This document shows positions 7,572 through 16,618 of a DNA stretch of 64,000 bases, piece by piece. Source of the DNA: an uncultured Clostridia bacterium. Lineage in GTDB: Bacteria; Bacillota; Clostridia; Christensenellales; Aristaeellaceae. Position 1 is the stretch's first letter; the number at the start of each line of letters is the position of its first letter. The notes under the pieces are model-generated. The model did no database searches, was not told where the DNA came from, and saw only the letters and a list, made by a program, of their open reading frames with translations. The position numbers and the translations under genes were made by a program. The stretch covers positions 1 to 64,000 of the forward strand of contig CAKTWP010000011.1 of assembly GCA_934630705.1 (NCBI GenBank), written 5' to 3'.

Positions 7572-8150
7572 TTAACCCAGCTTCAGGGTAACGTTCTTAC
7601 CCGCCTTGTCTGCCATGCTCGACGCAATCGACTGGTAAATTTTGCCAACGTTGTCCAGATTGCGCTGGTAGTCGCTCATGAGCCCATCCAGCTTCCCGTC
7701 GAACCGCTCAAGGAGCATTTCCTTCGCCTTCTCGGTGGCGTCTTCCATGATCTGGTTGCTGTCTACCTTGGCAGCTTCCCTGGCAATGGCGTCGGACACG
7801 GTCTTGCTCAGCTTGCCGTAGCTCTCCTTCACCGCGTCCCGGACGTACTTCTGGGTCTGGTGAATCATCTCGTCCTCCACATTGTGCACGGCCCGATTCA
7901 CCACACGGCCAACCTCACGATTGGCGGCGTTATTGATCGCCATGTCCACGATGTCATTTTGGATGTCCACCACCGTCAGCTCGGCAACGCCCTCCGCCGC
8001 CTTACTCACCAGCTTCACGGTCTTCTTCATCTGCCGATGGCAGTAGACCGCTGCGATCACCGAAGCGCCAGCCAGCACACACAGGCCGATCCGTTCCAGC
8101 TTGCGCGTCTTTTCTTCGAACTGCTCTTCACGGGTTCTCTGATTATCCAT
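7572..8150 (-). CDS. Membrane-anchored coiled-coil protein (192 aa)
   Basis: An N-terminal helix (residues ~22-40, IGLCVLAGASVIAAVYCH) looks membrane-spanning, followed by ~150 residues of predicted amphipathic helix with heptad-like spacing. Start ATG 8150 after AAAGGAG. No family recognised. One of many membrane-anchored proteins of this prophage. Confidence 0.75.
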   Translation of the reverse strand: MDNQRTREEQFEEKTRKLERIGLCVLAGASVIAAVYCHRQMKKTVKLVSKAAEGVAELTVVDIQNDIVDMAINNAANREVGRVVNRAVHNVEDEMIHQTQKYVRDAVKESYGKLSKTVSDAIAREAAKVDSNQIMEDATEKAKEMLLERFDGKLDGLMSDYQRNLDNVGKIYQSIASSMADKAGKNVTLKLG

Positions 8151-8170
8151 CTTCGTTTTCTCCTTTCAGG

Positions 8171-9397
8171 TCACCACTTCACAAAGCGGCTTTCGTTGAA
8201 TGTTTTCTTATCCTTCAAAGCCCGACTGATTGCCAGATCAATGCCGCTGCGGCTTTTCAGATGGTAGTAATAAAGGTCATGGAACGGCGTATTCAGACGG
8301 TCAATCCGTCCGCTTGCCTGCACCATGACCTTGTAGCTGTAGTTCTGGGAATAGAAAAGGATGGTGTCTGTCTCCGTACAGTTCCATCCTTCCGATCCGG
8401 CGCCATAATTCACAAAATATACCCACTTGCTGGATTTCGGAATCGGTTCATGTTTATGACCGTTCCATTCCGCCATTTTCGTCCCGATCGGCCATCCCAG
8501 AGCCTTGAGGATTTCAAGCTCGTAATCGAAGCTGTAAAATATAATCATCCTCGGATGCTTCTCGGCGATCTCCAGCGCCATCAGCTGACGGCTTGTGTCC
8601 TGGTTGACCACGCGCCGCAGACAGTAGCACAGACCGGACGCATTCTCAATTGGCTCATTCTTCCAAATATCCCAGCGGGAACGCATCAAATCCTTGTATA
8701 GCGATACGTCGTATTGCGCATACACATCCTCGTGATGCGCCTGCGTGGGACGTTTGAAATCCATGTCGATCAGGATGGCATCCCGCAGCTTTTTCAGGTG
8801 CTGCTCTCCAAGATACCGCTCGATCTTCGGAAACTTGGTAAAGTGGGAATATACAATGTGCTCACGACTGAACTGCGTGCGGTTCTTATAGAACCCATTG
8901 GCAATGAACAGAGGGATATAGTCGCTCCAGGTATCCCCGGGGGTTGCCGACAACAGAATCCATCGATTGCGCTTCACGATCTTCAGAAAGCTCTTCACCC
9001 ATACGCCATTCCCGACCACACGCTGCTCGTCAAATATAAAGAAGGCGTTCTCCGCCTCCACATATTTATGGACGTTGTTCCAGCTGTCCACCACAACCTT
9101 GTTGCAGTAGAGGTTGGTTTCTTTGGAAGTGGAAAGCAGGAATGGCGCCAGCTCTTTTTCCCATTCAAAGGTATCCCGCTTTCTGGCCGTGGTGATGATG
9201 TACAGGTCCATCGGCGGATCATCCATGGGGATATAATCCTCGCCTTGCAGGCATCCAATCTCTCCGCCATTTTCGAGGTAGTAGTAGCTGATCGCTGTCA
9301 GACTTTTACCACTGCCTACACCGCCGCAAACTACGCAGCCGTTTTTCATCCGCTTAATGGCGTCCAGCTGATGCGCATACAAATTGATATTCGCCAT
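8171..9397 (-). CDS. SF2 (SNF2/DEAD-like) DNA helicase
   Basis: 408 residues from ATG 9397 (spacing of 7 from GGAGG; the ATG six bases upstream is too close). Motifs: Q-like YAHQLDAIKRM, Walker A GGVGSGKS (~25-32), motif II as FIFDEQR instead of DEAH, motif III LLSATPGD, and C-terminal motif VI QASGRIDR. Such phage helicases work in replication or recombination fork processing and lie next to SSB and polymerase genes, as here. The DEQR Walker B variant is notable but keeps Asp-Glu. Confidence 0.88.
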   Translation of the reverse strand: MANINLYAHQLDAIKRMKNGCVVCGGVGSGKSLTAISYYYLENGGEIGCLQGEDYIPMDDPPMDLYIITTARKRDTFEWEKELAPFLLSTSKETNLYCNKVVVDSWNNVHKYVEAENAFFIFDEQRVVGNGVWVKSFLKIVKRNRWILLSATPGDTWSDYIPLFIANGFYKNRTQFSREHIVYSHFTKFPKIERYLGEQHLKKLRDAILIDMDFKRPTQAHHEDVYAQYDVSLYKDLMRSRWDIWKNEPIENASGLCYCLRRVVNQDTSRQLMALEIAEKHPRMIIFYSFDYELEILKALGWPIGTKMAEWNGHKHEPIPKSSKWVYFVNYGAGSEGWNCTETDTILFYSQNYSYKVMVQASGRIDRLNTPFHDLYYYHLKSRSGIDLAISRALKDKKTFNESRFVKW

Positions 9398-9518
9398 TGT
9401 CATTCCTCCTTTCTCTGAAATCCCACAGCCCTGCCTCCTCTGTGGGTCGTGTTGGCCAGACACTCCATCATCCACGTGCCACTCGCTTTCGCAAGCCGAA
9501 GGACGCTCTGATTTTGCC

Positions 9519-10046
9519 TTAAAAGGGATCTTCCTCGTCGTACCGATCGTCCTGACGCGAACGATAGCGGGCCGCATAGGGGTCGTCGTCCAAGTCCTGT
9601 TCCACATACATCGTTCGGATGTACAGACTCAGGCCGTTGTTCGCAGGATCGTACTCATACGGGTTCAGGATGACGTTCACATTCTTCACCCGCATGCTGT
9701 CGATGCAGGATACGCTATCCTCATCCAGCAGCACCGGCTCCTTGTCGCCGCTCACCAAATATACTTTGGGCGGATACTTTACCGGTTGACCGGAGCGGTT
9801 GCGATACTTCAGCAGCGCCGTCACGAAATATTCCGGAACGAACTCGTTCGGATCGTCATCGGGCCTCGGACGGGTCTCGCGCACCTTGAAGCCGGCCTTG
9901 ACCAGATCCTTCGCCTGTTCGGGATCAGGGATCAGCAGGTTGGCCTTTCGGCGGGAGTCGGCAAAGCGATCCTTGGTAGGATCACCAGAGAAGTTGGTAG
10001 CAAAGATAAAACGGGTGTCATCAACAGCGATCGTGCGTCCGATCAT
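9519..10046 (-). CDS. Phage single-stranded DNA-binding-like protein
   Basis: 175 residues from ATG 10046 (8 nt from GGAG). N-terminal ITATNF-like beta region (FIFATNFSGDPTKDRF), and an acidic C-terminus RQDDRYDEEDPF. The terminal acidic-PF tip mimics the partner-recruiting tip of bacterial SSB (DDIPF). Located between the helicase and the primase-polymerase, as expected for a replication SSB. It is not a classical OB-fold SSB by sequence, so a gp2.5-like or DUF2815-like fold is more likely. Confidence 0.72.
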   Translation of the reverse strand: MIGRTIAVDDTRFIFATNFSGDPTKDRFADSRRKANLLIPDPEQAKDLVKAGFKVRETRPRPDDDPNEFVPEYFVTALLKYRNRSGQPVKYPPKVYLVSGDKEPVLLDEDSVSCIDSMRVKNVNVILNPYEYDPANNGLSLYIRTMYVEQDLDDDPYAARYRSRQDDRYDEEDPF

Positions 10047-10085
10047 AGTCATTTCTCCTTTATGAAAGTTTTTGAATTTCCTGAG

Positions 10086-10223
10086 TCATTCGTGATGGTT
10101 ACAGAAGAACCTGGCATAAATTGGTATTTCCCGCTCGCCCATGCCAGGTTCAAAGTCGTCCATGGATCGGCATCCAGAATATAATTCCATCCGGTCCCAT
10201 TGCTGATCATGATGAATTCTCAT
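10086..10223 (-). CDS. Hypothetical small protein (45 aa)
   Basis: ATG 10223 directly follows the stop of the big replication gene, with GGAG overlapping that stop region. Peptide begins MRIHHDQQWDRMELYSGCRS and ends FFCNHHE, rich in His and Cys. It uses the rare codon TTA inside the TTATATTC motif. Coding status is uncertain because the frame is short. Confidence 0.45.
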   Translation of the reverse strand: MRIHHDQQWDRMELYSGCRSMDDFEPGMGEREIPIYARFFCNHHE

Positions 10224-13200
10224 TTACACTCCGTCATGCGCATCACCTTCCGGAGGCACATCGAAGCGGTCGTCACTCTGGAACCATTCAAAGTCACCGT
10301 ACTGGCTGATGGTTTCAATGGCGTCGTTCACAAGCTTGTCATAATAGCTGCGATCGATATTGGCCTCTTTCCCAAGCGCCGTCACCATTTCGCTTTCCAT
10401 CCAGCGGAAACCGGTGGTGCCGCTCGCGGCCGAATACTTGCCTCCGGCTTCGCGCATCAGCAGTCCGCCTCCGCATCCGGCTTTGATAGGCGTGAACTCG
10501 CCGACCTTTCCAACAAAGTGGTAGTCATGACCGCGGGCAATCCAGTCTTCCAGATCCCGCAAAGTCCGCTCGGTCTGGATATCCAGTGCCATGCGCTGGG
10601 GGTCAGCCTTCAGGTCCTGCCAGTCCTCAAACTTCAGACCAGCGTCCTTCAGCGCCTTCTGGAACGCCCTCTCTTCCGGTTCCACATCCGGCAGCTGCTC
10701 ATTCATGTCCAAATATAACGCGCCACTGACCGAAAAGGTCTCGCACATGTCCTTGAACTGAATGGGCTCCCGGCTGAACAGGGTCTTGAAGACATACGGC
10801 ACCTGGAACTGCTTGCCCGTTGCCGTCCACGCCAGCGGATGATCCTTCACATCGCCCGGCACATAGCCGTACTTGGCCATGCAGTTGTCGGCGTCGTCGT
10901 ACCTTGCAATATACACGGCGTTATTCACCAGGCACATCTTGTCATAAGTCGCCTCATGCTCAAAGGTATAGCCATAGCGCTTGCCGTATTCCATCACAAA
11001 GCGGATGATGTCCATAGTTGCTTCGGGGATCTTGATGGAATCTGTCTTGATGTGGGCCACCTTGAAGCCGCGCTTCTGCACCTCGTTCTTCAGGTTTACC
11101 ATGAACAAAGCGCCGCGTTTGGCCACGATGTTGTCCTTGTTCCTCGGGTCGCGGAAGGCGTTCTCAAAGGCCGCGCTGGTCAATCCGTACACAGAGTTGA
11201 TGGCCGTCTTCAGAGCATTCGCCAGCTCCTTGGCGGTCATCCCACCGCTCTGCACTTTCTTGATGTAAGGCGCCAGCTTGCCGTCCAGAATATGATTGAC
11301 CTCATCCCAGGCTTTGTGCTTGATGCTCACACGTCCATCCACGATTTCCTTGAATCGTCTCGTGAAGGTTGGACCGAACAGGCACTCGGCGATCACGCTG
11401 TGCGGGTGCATGGAAGCAATATCCAGCAGCGCAACATTGCCGTACATACCCGGCTCTGCATAGACGTAGCCGCCTTCTCCGACTTTCTCGCCGCGATAGG
11501 TGGATATGCCCTTCTCGAAGGTGTATCCCGGAAAATAGGGCAGCAGACTTTCGTCCTCGCCATGCTTCACTTCCATCATCTCTGGCGTCGCCTCCAGCAG
11601 GAACTTGTACACCTCCTGCTTCAGCTCGTGCACCGGCTGGTTCAGATCGCGGTAGTTGAATTCCGCCTGCGGCTTGCGCACCTGGTCAAATATGATTCGG
11701 GTGGTCAGCTGGTTTGTCGTGTCATTCACCGTCAGGCCAGCGATGTCCGCCAGAATCTGCCTTGCCGTCCAGTCAGCGGAGAGATGATTAAACACGGCCT
11801 CGGTTGCGATCACGTCGTTATCGCAATACTCGGCAACCTTCGGCCAAAGCTCCTCTGGAACGGGCTTATCCCATGGTAACCCAAGCTCCTGATGGTGAAT
11901 GCCCAGTTCGATCTCGAACTTTTTGAGGCTCTTCTTGTTGCCAGCGGACGCGAAATCATACACGTCGGTATAGCTTACATTGTAGGCCTCACCGAAGAAC
12001 GCATTATTCCACCTGCTGCCGTTCACGATTCGCTGGCTCAAGTTGTACAGCTGCATGTTGCTGTAACCCATCAATCGACCCCAGAGAATATGATTGTCGT
12101 ACCGTCGGCAGTTGAAACCAATCAGCCGATAGCGCATCAATTCCTCCACCTCGGCGGGCTTCGGATTGATCATTCGCACAACCGGCTTGCCTTCGCCTTG
12201 CAGCTTCCAGTTGATGAGGAACAGATTAGGGAAGACCTCCACATCGTAGAACACGATTGGCGCTTCGCTGTGGATCTCTGGTGCGCCTTCCTTATCCTTG
12301 GATTTGAACTGCATCTTGCTCACCAGCTTGATGCAATACTCCGCCTGATGGGTGCTGTGTGCCGCGAATGCCAGGACCGCATTGCGCATGTCGCTCACAT
12401 CGTAGCTCAGCTTGTCGTCCTTGTAAGCATCCTCAAGGATCTTGTAGATGAAGTCGATGCTCGGCTTCGTGCCTGCATGAATTTCCTTATTCAAGTTTCT
12501 CTTAATCAAAGTTCGCAGGCCCTTTTCACTTTGAACAGAATCGAAGTTGACTATTTTCTTTGCCTCCTTCAAGGGCAGTCCGGATGAAAGATGGGCGATG
12601 GGCAGGTCGTTGCACAGCGAGAGTTTCCTTCGTAAGCTGCTGTTGCCGTTGAAGACCTTGATCTCGATATGGTTCCCATAGATGCGGCTCAGCCGAGATA
12701 CATCGCCATCATAAATATAATGCAGATGAATGGCCTTTCCGCTTTTGCTCACCTCTGCATAGGTGGGCGGCCACTTGCCGGCTTCCTCCAGATTTTTCTC
12801 AAAGCTCTTTTCTCCGTCCGGCCCAAGAATATCGAAGTCAATCACGATCAACTGTTCCGGGGTCTTCACGTAGTGTGGCTTTGAGGTATCCAGATCGCTC
12901 AGCTTGGTTTTCACATTCTCCCAGCGCTTTGAGGGTGTGCCGGCGTCGTTGGCATACTGGGCCAGACAGTCCGCGTACTCGGTGTCAAACCTGCTCGGCT
13001 GCTCCTTTAGGTCCAATGCGGGTCTGCTCAGCACTTCTTCTTTCTTCTCAGGCTTCTCTTCCTCGAATTTCTCGCTTCGGAAACCCTTGTAGTAGCTCCG
13101 GACCCGCGTTCCGTCCGCCAGAATCTCACGCTCCTTGTAGTCGCGGAAGTAATTCTTCATCTCTTCCTTGAACGCCCGCTGGGAATAGGGATAGGCCACC

Positions 13201-14363
13201 TTCGCGTCTTCGCAATAGGCCTTATACATCGTCCATGCCGCCTTCAGTGTGGTCTCATCTTCCTTGTGGAAAACGGCCCAGCTGTCCAGCACAAAGTTGT
13301 AAAAGTCATTGGAGGCGCTGAGCATATTCAGCGGAATATAATCGTCGTATGCATCCGGCTCTTCCAGATACACATCCATGCAATGCTGAGCGATGGCGCC
13401 AAGCTCAAAGCTGATTTGTTTCATCAGCTGCTTGTACTCGCTGGGCTTCAGTTTGTTTCCGGTGGGGGATACGTCGATCAGTCGTCTCAGCAGGCCGCTC
13501 TTGGCGTCCGTGATCTTTACCGGACGGTTCGTGCCCATGAATAGAAAGCATTTGAAGTTGTTCTCATACATCTTGGAGAACTTCTCGTTCACACTCATCC
13601 GTTCGTGGGAGACCAGGCTGTTGATCCGGGTGTTATCCTCGATCCTGCTCAGATCGCCGTCATGCTCGATGGCTACCAGTGGATTCTTCTTGAAGGGCTC
13701 CAGGGCAAAGGCGTTGCTGCTTTGACCAAGCGCCTTGCTGTCGAAGGTCGCCGTATAGCCCTCAAATAGTTGCTCGATAATACCAATGATCGTGGATTTG
13801 CCGGTTCCGGCCGCGCCATAGAAGACCATGAACTTTTGCAGCTTCCGGCTGTCTCCGGACACAATGCTGCCGATCGCCCATTCGATCTTTCTGCGTTCGG
13901 AAGGAGAATATAAAACCGAAAGGAGTCGATCCCACGCACCGATATCCCCCTTTTCAAGGGGATAGGGCAGTCGCTTGGAAGCGTAATCCTTTCGATCCGT
14001 CTCGCTGTTGGAAAATATCAATTTTTCATCCAGCATATGGAAGGAGTCGCGCATCTGCCGCTGGCAATACTTGTGCCATACATCGATCATGCCGCTTTCA
14101 GCGTCCCACAGATGCAGCACCTTATACCCCGACTCAAAGCGCGAAGCATTCTCCTTGGCGTACTTATCCAGCTCTCCATCGATGATATCCACCGCATCCT
14201 GCTCACTGGTAGACCACAGGCCTTTTTCCTCTACCCAAATCGCGTAGAAATCCCCGCCGCGAATCATCAGATGCTGGCTCGGATTTCTGATGATAAACTT
14301 TGGGTAGATTTCGATTGTCCCGCGCTTGGTCGAGCGGGTAGAAATCATCAGAAAGTCGATCAT
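10224..14363 (-). CDS. SF3 helicase - AEP primase - family B DNA polymerase fusion
   Basis: 1,379 residues in one frame. (1) Residues ~150-430: SF3/D5-type helicase with Walker A GAAGTGKST (183-191), IEHDGD and the sensor segment FMGTNRPV. (2) Residues ~490-600: primase-polymerase-like domain with VIDFDIL (Asp-x-Asp, ~507-513), SGKAIHLHY (His) and HIEIKVF (Glu). (3) Residues ~700-1300: family B polymerase with exonuclease motifs YDVEVF (~706), FNCRRYDNH (~750) and YCDND (~846), motif A LLDIASMHPHS (Asp 981), motif B KTAINSVYG (~1052-1060) and motif C as IKTDSI (~1105) rather than DTDS. Together these could unwind, prime and copy DNA. The order helicase-primase-polymerase in a single chain is unusual. 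Stop and start abut the neighbouring genes. Confidence 0.85.
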   Translation of the reverse strand: MIDFLMISTRSTKRGTIEIYPKFIIRNPSQHLMIRGGDFYAIWVEEKGLWSTSEQDAVDIIDGELDKYAKENASRFESGYKVLHLWDAESGMIDVWHKYCQRQMRDSFHMLDEKLIFSNSETDRKDYASKRLPYPLEKGDIGAWDRLLSVLYSPSERRKIEWAIGSIVSGDSRKLQKFMVFYGAAGTGKSTIIGIIEQLFEGYTATFDSKALGQSSNAFALEPFKKNPLVAIEHDGDLSRIEDNTRINSLVSHERMSVNEKFSKMYENNFKCFLFMGTNRPVKITDAKSGLLRRLIDVSPTGNKLKPSEYKQLMKQISFELGAIAQHCMDVYLEEPDAYDDYIPLNMLSASNDFYNFVLDSWAVFHKEDETTLKAAWTMYKAYCEDAKVAYPYSQRAFKEEMKNYFRDYKEREILADGTRVRSYYKGFRSEKFEEEKPEKKEEVLSRPALDLKEQPSRFDTEYADCLAQYANDAGTPSKRWENVKTKLSDLDTSKPHYVKTPEQLIVIDFDILGPDGEKSFEKNLEEAGKWPPTYAEVSKSGKAIHLHYIYDGDVSRLSRIYGNHIEIKVFNGNSSLRRKLSLCNDLPIAHLSSGLPLKEAKKIVNFDSVQSEKGLRTLIKRNLNKEIHAGTKPSIDFIYKILEDAYKDDKLSYDVSDMRNAVLAFAAHSTHQAEYCIKLVSKMQFKSKDKEGAPEIHSEAPIVFYDVEVFPNLFLINWKLQGEGKPVVRMINPKPAEVEELMRYRLIGFNCRRYDNHILWGRLMGYSNMQLYNLSQRIVNGSRWNNAFFGEAYNVSYTDVYDFASAGNKKSLKKFEIELGIHHQELGLPWDKPVPEELWPKVAEYCDNDVIATEAVFNHLSADWTARQILADIAGLTVNDTTNQLTTRIIFDQVRKPQAEFNYRDLNQPVHELKQEVYKFLLEATPEMMEVKHGEDESLLPYFPGYTFEKGISTYRGEKVGEGGYVYAEPGMYGNVALLDIASMHPHSVIAECLFGPTFTRRFKEIVDGRVSIKHKAWDEVNHILDGKLAPYIKKVQSGGMTAKELANALKTAINSVYGLTSAAFENAFRDPRNKDNIVAKRGALFMVNLKNEVQKRGFKVAHIKTDSIKIPEATMDIIRFVMEYGKRYGYTFEHEATYDKMCLVNNAVYIARYDDADNCMAKYGYVPGDVKDHPLAWTATGKQFQVPYVFKTLFSREPIQFKDMCETFSVSGALYLDMNEQLPDVEPEERAFQKALKDAGLKFEDWQDLKADPQRMALDIQTERTLRDLEDWIARGHDYHFVGKVGEFTPIKAGCGGGLLMREAGGKYSAASGTTGFRWMESEMVTALGKEANIDRSYYDKLVNDAIETISQYGDFEWFQSDDRFDVPPEGDAHDGV

Positions 14364-14366
14364 TAC

Positions 14367-14603
14367 TTATCCCGCCGTTTCATCCTTTTTATTCAGCTGT
14401 TCCTCCAGCTCATCAATGCGCCGCTTCTGGTCGATCGCTGCTCCGAACAGCACGCCGACCATCATGCAGGTGGCGAATATGCCGACCTGACAACGGCCGA
14501 TCTTCTTGATGACACGCCGTGTGGCACAGTTGTACTCCTCTCGGGTCAAATAGAAATCCGTCAGATTAACAACCTTAACGGCATCAAAAGGAAAAGGTCT
14601 CAT
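14367..14603 (-). CDS. Small single-span membrane protein (78 aa)
   Basis: Start ATG 14603 (9 nt from GGAG; the ATG six bases upstream is too close). One membrane helix at residues ~38-56 (CQVGIFATCMMVGVLFGAA) followed by a charged coiled-coil tail (RRIDELEEQLNKKDETAG). Sits between the replication fusion gene and a conserved phage gene; overlap of the stop with the next start region suggests coupling. Confidence 0.72.
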   Translation of the reverse strand: MRPFPFDAVKVVNLTDFYLTREEYNCATRRVIKKIGRCQVGIFATCMMVGVLFGAAIDQKRRIDELEEQLNKKDETAG

Positions 14604-14605
14604 GT

Positions 14606-15202
14606 TCATTTTCTCCTTCCATAAATGTTCTCATTCAGGTACCACATCATCTGATACCAGATTTCCGCAGTACGCATGTCATGTTGGTCGCTGCCGATGG
14701 TAAACAGTCCGCCCTGGCCGGACGGCAGATAGTCCCTGCGCATGAATCGCACCAGAATATCCGCCGCCACGGCTTTGTCAAAGTGCTCGTCGTCCATGTC
14801 CAGCAGGCCCAGGCTTTCGATCATTTCAAAGAACCATTTGCCGGTCCGATTCCCGCTTTCGGGATCATCCGTAATGTGTTCTTCGCAACGCTGCGCCAGC
14901 GCCACCATCATTTCGAGCAGGCTGCACGGACGATTGTCCAGTGCCATTTGAACCGCGTTCTCGTCAAGATGGGACTCGTAGGCGAACCGATACCGAAGAT
15001 CAATTCCGTCATTGGCCCGGTTTGCGTCCATCTTCAGAATATAAACAAACTCCGTCTCGTGAAGCAGGCGGAAGATCTTTCTCCAGGACAGTCTCCTTGA
15101 GTATTTTCCGCTGCACACGAGATGGATCATCCACTCGAAATATGCATTCTGAATCCTGTCCAGGTCCGCTTCCGGCCTCACTCCTTTCGCTCGGATTGTC
15201 AA
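14606..15202 (-). CDS. Conserved phage protein (198 aa)
   Basis: TTG start at 15202, supported by GAGGTGA 7 nt upstream; the in-frame GTG further down has no room for a ribosome-binding site. C-terminal segment GGLFTIGSDQHDMRTAEIWY then QMMWYLNENI matches a widespread Clostridia phage family of unknown function. Soluble, alpha-helical. Confidence 0.75.
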   Translation of the reverse strand: MTIRAKGVRPEADLDRIQNAYFEWMIHLVCSGKYSRRLSWRKIFRLLHETEFVYILKMDANRANDGIDLRYRFAYESHLDENAVQMALDNRPCSLLEMMVALAQRCEEHITDDPESGNRTGKWFFEMIESLGLLDMDDEHFDKAVAADILVRFMRRDYLPSGQGGLFTIGSDQHDMRTAEIWYQMMWYLNENIYGRRK

Positions 15203-15213
15203 ATAGAATCACC

Positions 15214-15771
15214 TCACGTATGTTTCAGATATGGCTTCTCCTCGAGGACTTCCGCATAGGTGCGCTGGTCCATCAGGATCTCATAGTCGGCCTTGAGCCG
15301 ATCGTTGCGCACGAATACGCTGTCGTCTTCATACTCGCCGAAATGGGTCAGGCTGTCCTTGCCGATGGTCTCCTCGACCTCATTCTCGTCCATGGCACGG
15401 TCATTATCGTCCGTAATCGTCCCATCCGAGTAATAGGTGAGGCTCACCTCGTCGTAACCGTCCTGGTCGCCGAATTCGTCAGGAGAGATGATCCGCGGAG
15501 CCAGCACCGGTGCCGGTTTGTCCTCCTTCGTGTAGCCCAGCTCTGCCGTGTACTTGCTGTACTGACGGCGTTCCTTCTCGGTGGGCTTTACGGGACGGCC
15601 ATTCTTTTCCTTCTGAGGCAGCGGATGCTCTTTGCGAAAAGCCGCCTTGACGGAGTCGATCTCGTCCTGCACCAGCTGCTCATACTTGTCCTTCATAAGC
15701 TTGTTGGCGGTCATGAAGCCGATCGTGCCGCCGATCGTGAAGGACAGAACTACCACAATTCCCTTATTCAT
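15214..15771 (-). CDS. Membrane-anchored acidic phage protein (185 aa)
   Basis: Start ATG 15771 overlaps the upstream gene by 6 nt. N-terminal helix GIVVVLSFTIGGTIGFMTA spans the membrane, then a basic linker and a long acidic domain (SPDEFGDQDGYDEVSLTYYS, DDSVFVRNDRLKADYEILMD). Recognised as a recurrent phage family without known function. Confidence 0.75.
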   Translation of the reverse strand: MNKGIVVVLSFTIGGTIGFMTANKLMKDKYEQLVQDEIDSVKAAFRKEHPLPQKEKNGRPVKPTEKERRQYSKYTAELGYTKEDKPAPVLAPRIISPDEFGDQDGYDEVSLTYYSDGTITDDNDRAMDENEVEETIGKDSLTHFGEYEDDSVFVRNDRLKADYEILMDQRTYAEVLEEKPYLKHT

Positions 15772-15775
15772 ATCT

Positions 15776-16078
15776 TCAATTTTCCTCACTTTCTCCATTC
15801 ATCATGACGCTGGCCTGATCTCTCGAAGTGAACTTCTTCAGGCACTGGCGATAGTAGGCATCCGTCGCCCGGCCATCATACAGGCCTTTGTCATAGGCAG
15901 AGCATTCCCTGCGACGCTGTTCCTTGGCGTGGTAATCGGAAATCTGACGACGCAGACCGTCGTTTTCCTTGAGAATATAATCGTTATTGCGGGCCTGCTT
16001 CTTTTTGTCGTCCAGAAGAAACAGCACCAGCATGGAAAGGGCAGTGATGACGAACGTCAGGATGATTGCTCCGAACAT
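15776..16078 (-). CDS. Small membrane protein (100 aa)
   Basis: ATG 16078. N-terminal membrane helix MFGAIILTFVITALSMLVLF, then a charged coiled coil (NNDYILKENDGLRRQI) and a C-terminal region with YDKGLYDGRATDAYYRQCLK. The 122 bp upstream (16,079-16,200) hold a GC-rich leader and the ribosome-binding site but no gene. Confidence 0.72.
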   Translation of the reverse strand: MFGAIILTFVITALSMLVLFLLDDKKKQARNNDYILKENDGLRRQISDYHAKEQRRRECSAYDKGLYDGRATDAYYRQCLKKFTSRDQASVMMNGESEEN

Positions 16079-16200
16079 AATTAACGCGCCGCAGGGGCGC
16101 TCCCTCCTTTTGTTTCACGCACGTCCTCGACATTCGCCGGTCCGCGCTTACTTCATTTTCGCTGCTTGGCTGCTTCCGCGTCGCAAACCGTGTTTGCTCC

Positions 16201-16344
16201 TTAGTTCTTAATCGTCAAAACAGTTACAGCCAAGCCTCCGAACAGTGCGGATGCGCTCAGCAGAATCCCGCCGACAATGTGGCGCTTGCGTTTGGTATCC
16301 AGCATGCTGTCCAAGGAAAATATAAAGGCGTCCAAAAAGTCCAT
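16201..16344 (-). CDS. Tiny membrane protein (47 aa)
   Basis: ATG 16344 with GAGGTTGA upstream. MDFLDAFIFSLDSMLDTKRK, then a membrane helix HIVGGILLSASALFGGLAVT. Spaced 4 bp from the preceding tiny gene. Too short for routine gene calling but has a ribosome-binding site and the phage ATATTTTC motif inside. Confidence 0.7.
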   Translation of the reverse strand: MDFLDAFIFSLDSMLDTKRKRHIVGGILLSASALFGGLAVTVLTIKN

Positions 16345-16348
16345 TAAC

Positions 16349-16459
16349 TCAACCTCTCTTCTTTTTGGGTTTGGCGAGTACAGCGACGCCGCCGATCAGG
16401 CAGACGCCGGCCATTGCCGCGAACATGATACAGGTTGCGGCCTTCAAAGCGGTTTCCAC
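16349..16459 (-). CDS. Tiny membrane protein (36 aa)
   Basis: GTG start at 16459 after GGAGGT. METALKAATCIMFAAMAGVC then LIGGVAVLAKPKKKRG: one membrane helix with a strongly basic C-terminus. First gene after the structured leader at 16,483-16,560. Confidence 0.65.
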   Translation of the reverse strand: METALKAATCIMFAAMAGVCLIGGVAVLAKPKKKRG

Positions 16460-16482
16460 GGTTGCACCTCCTTCCCATTCGG

Positions 16483-16560
16483 CCCGCCCTCGCTTACGCG
16501 GGTCGCGGCTACAGTCGGCCAAATCTTCGATTTATCTCGCCTTAGTCGCCCTGCAGGCTC
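16483..16560 (-). repeat. Structured leader, diverged copy C
   Basis: Related to the two near-identical leaders at 18,843 and 19,221: shares, on the minus strand, a small GC hairpin, GACTAAG, an A/T hairpin (AAATC gaa GATTT), GGCCGACTGTA and a GCGAG-rich 3' part before the ribosome-binding site of the next gene. The loop sequences differ while pairing is kept, suggesting an RNA element rather than a peptide. Confidence 0.5.
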
Positions 16561-16570
16561 CCTCCAAAAA

Positions 16571-16618
16571 TATAAAAGACAAGGGGCCTATCAGCGAGTG
16601 ATAAGCCCCTTGTCCAGC
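16571..16618 (-). terminator. Strong terminator overlapping the 3' end of the DUF6353 gene
   Basis: Minus-strand stem GACAAGGGGC ... GCCCCTTGTC (16,609-16,618 with 16,574-16,583) followed by TTTTATATTTTT. The stop codon at 16,591 of the gene lies inside the hairpin. Confidence 0.88.
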
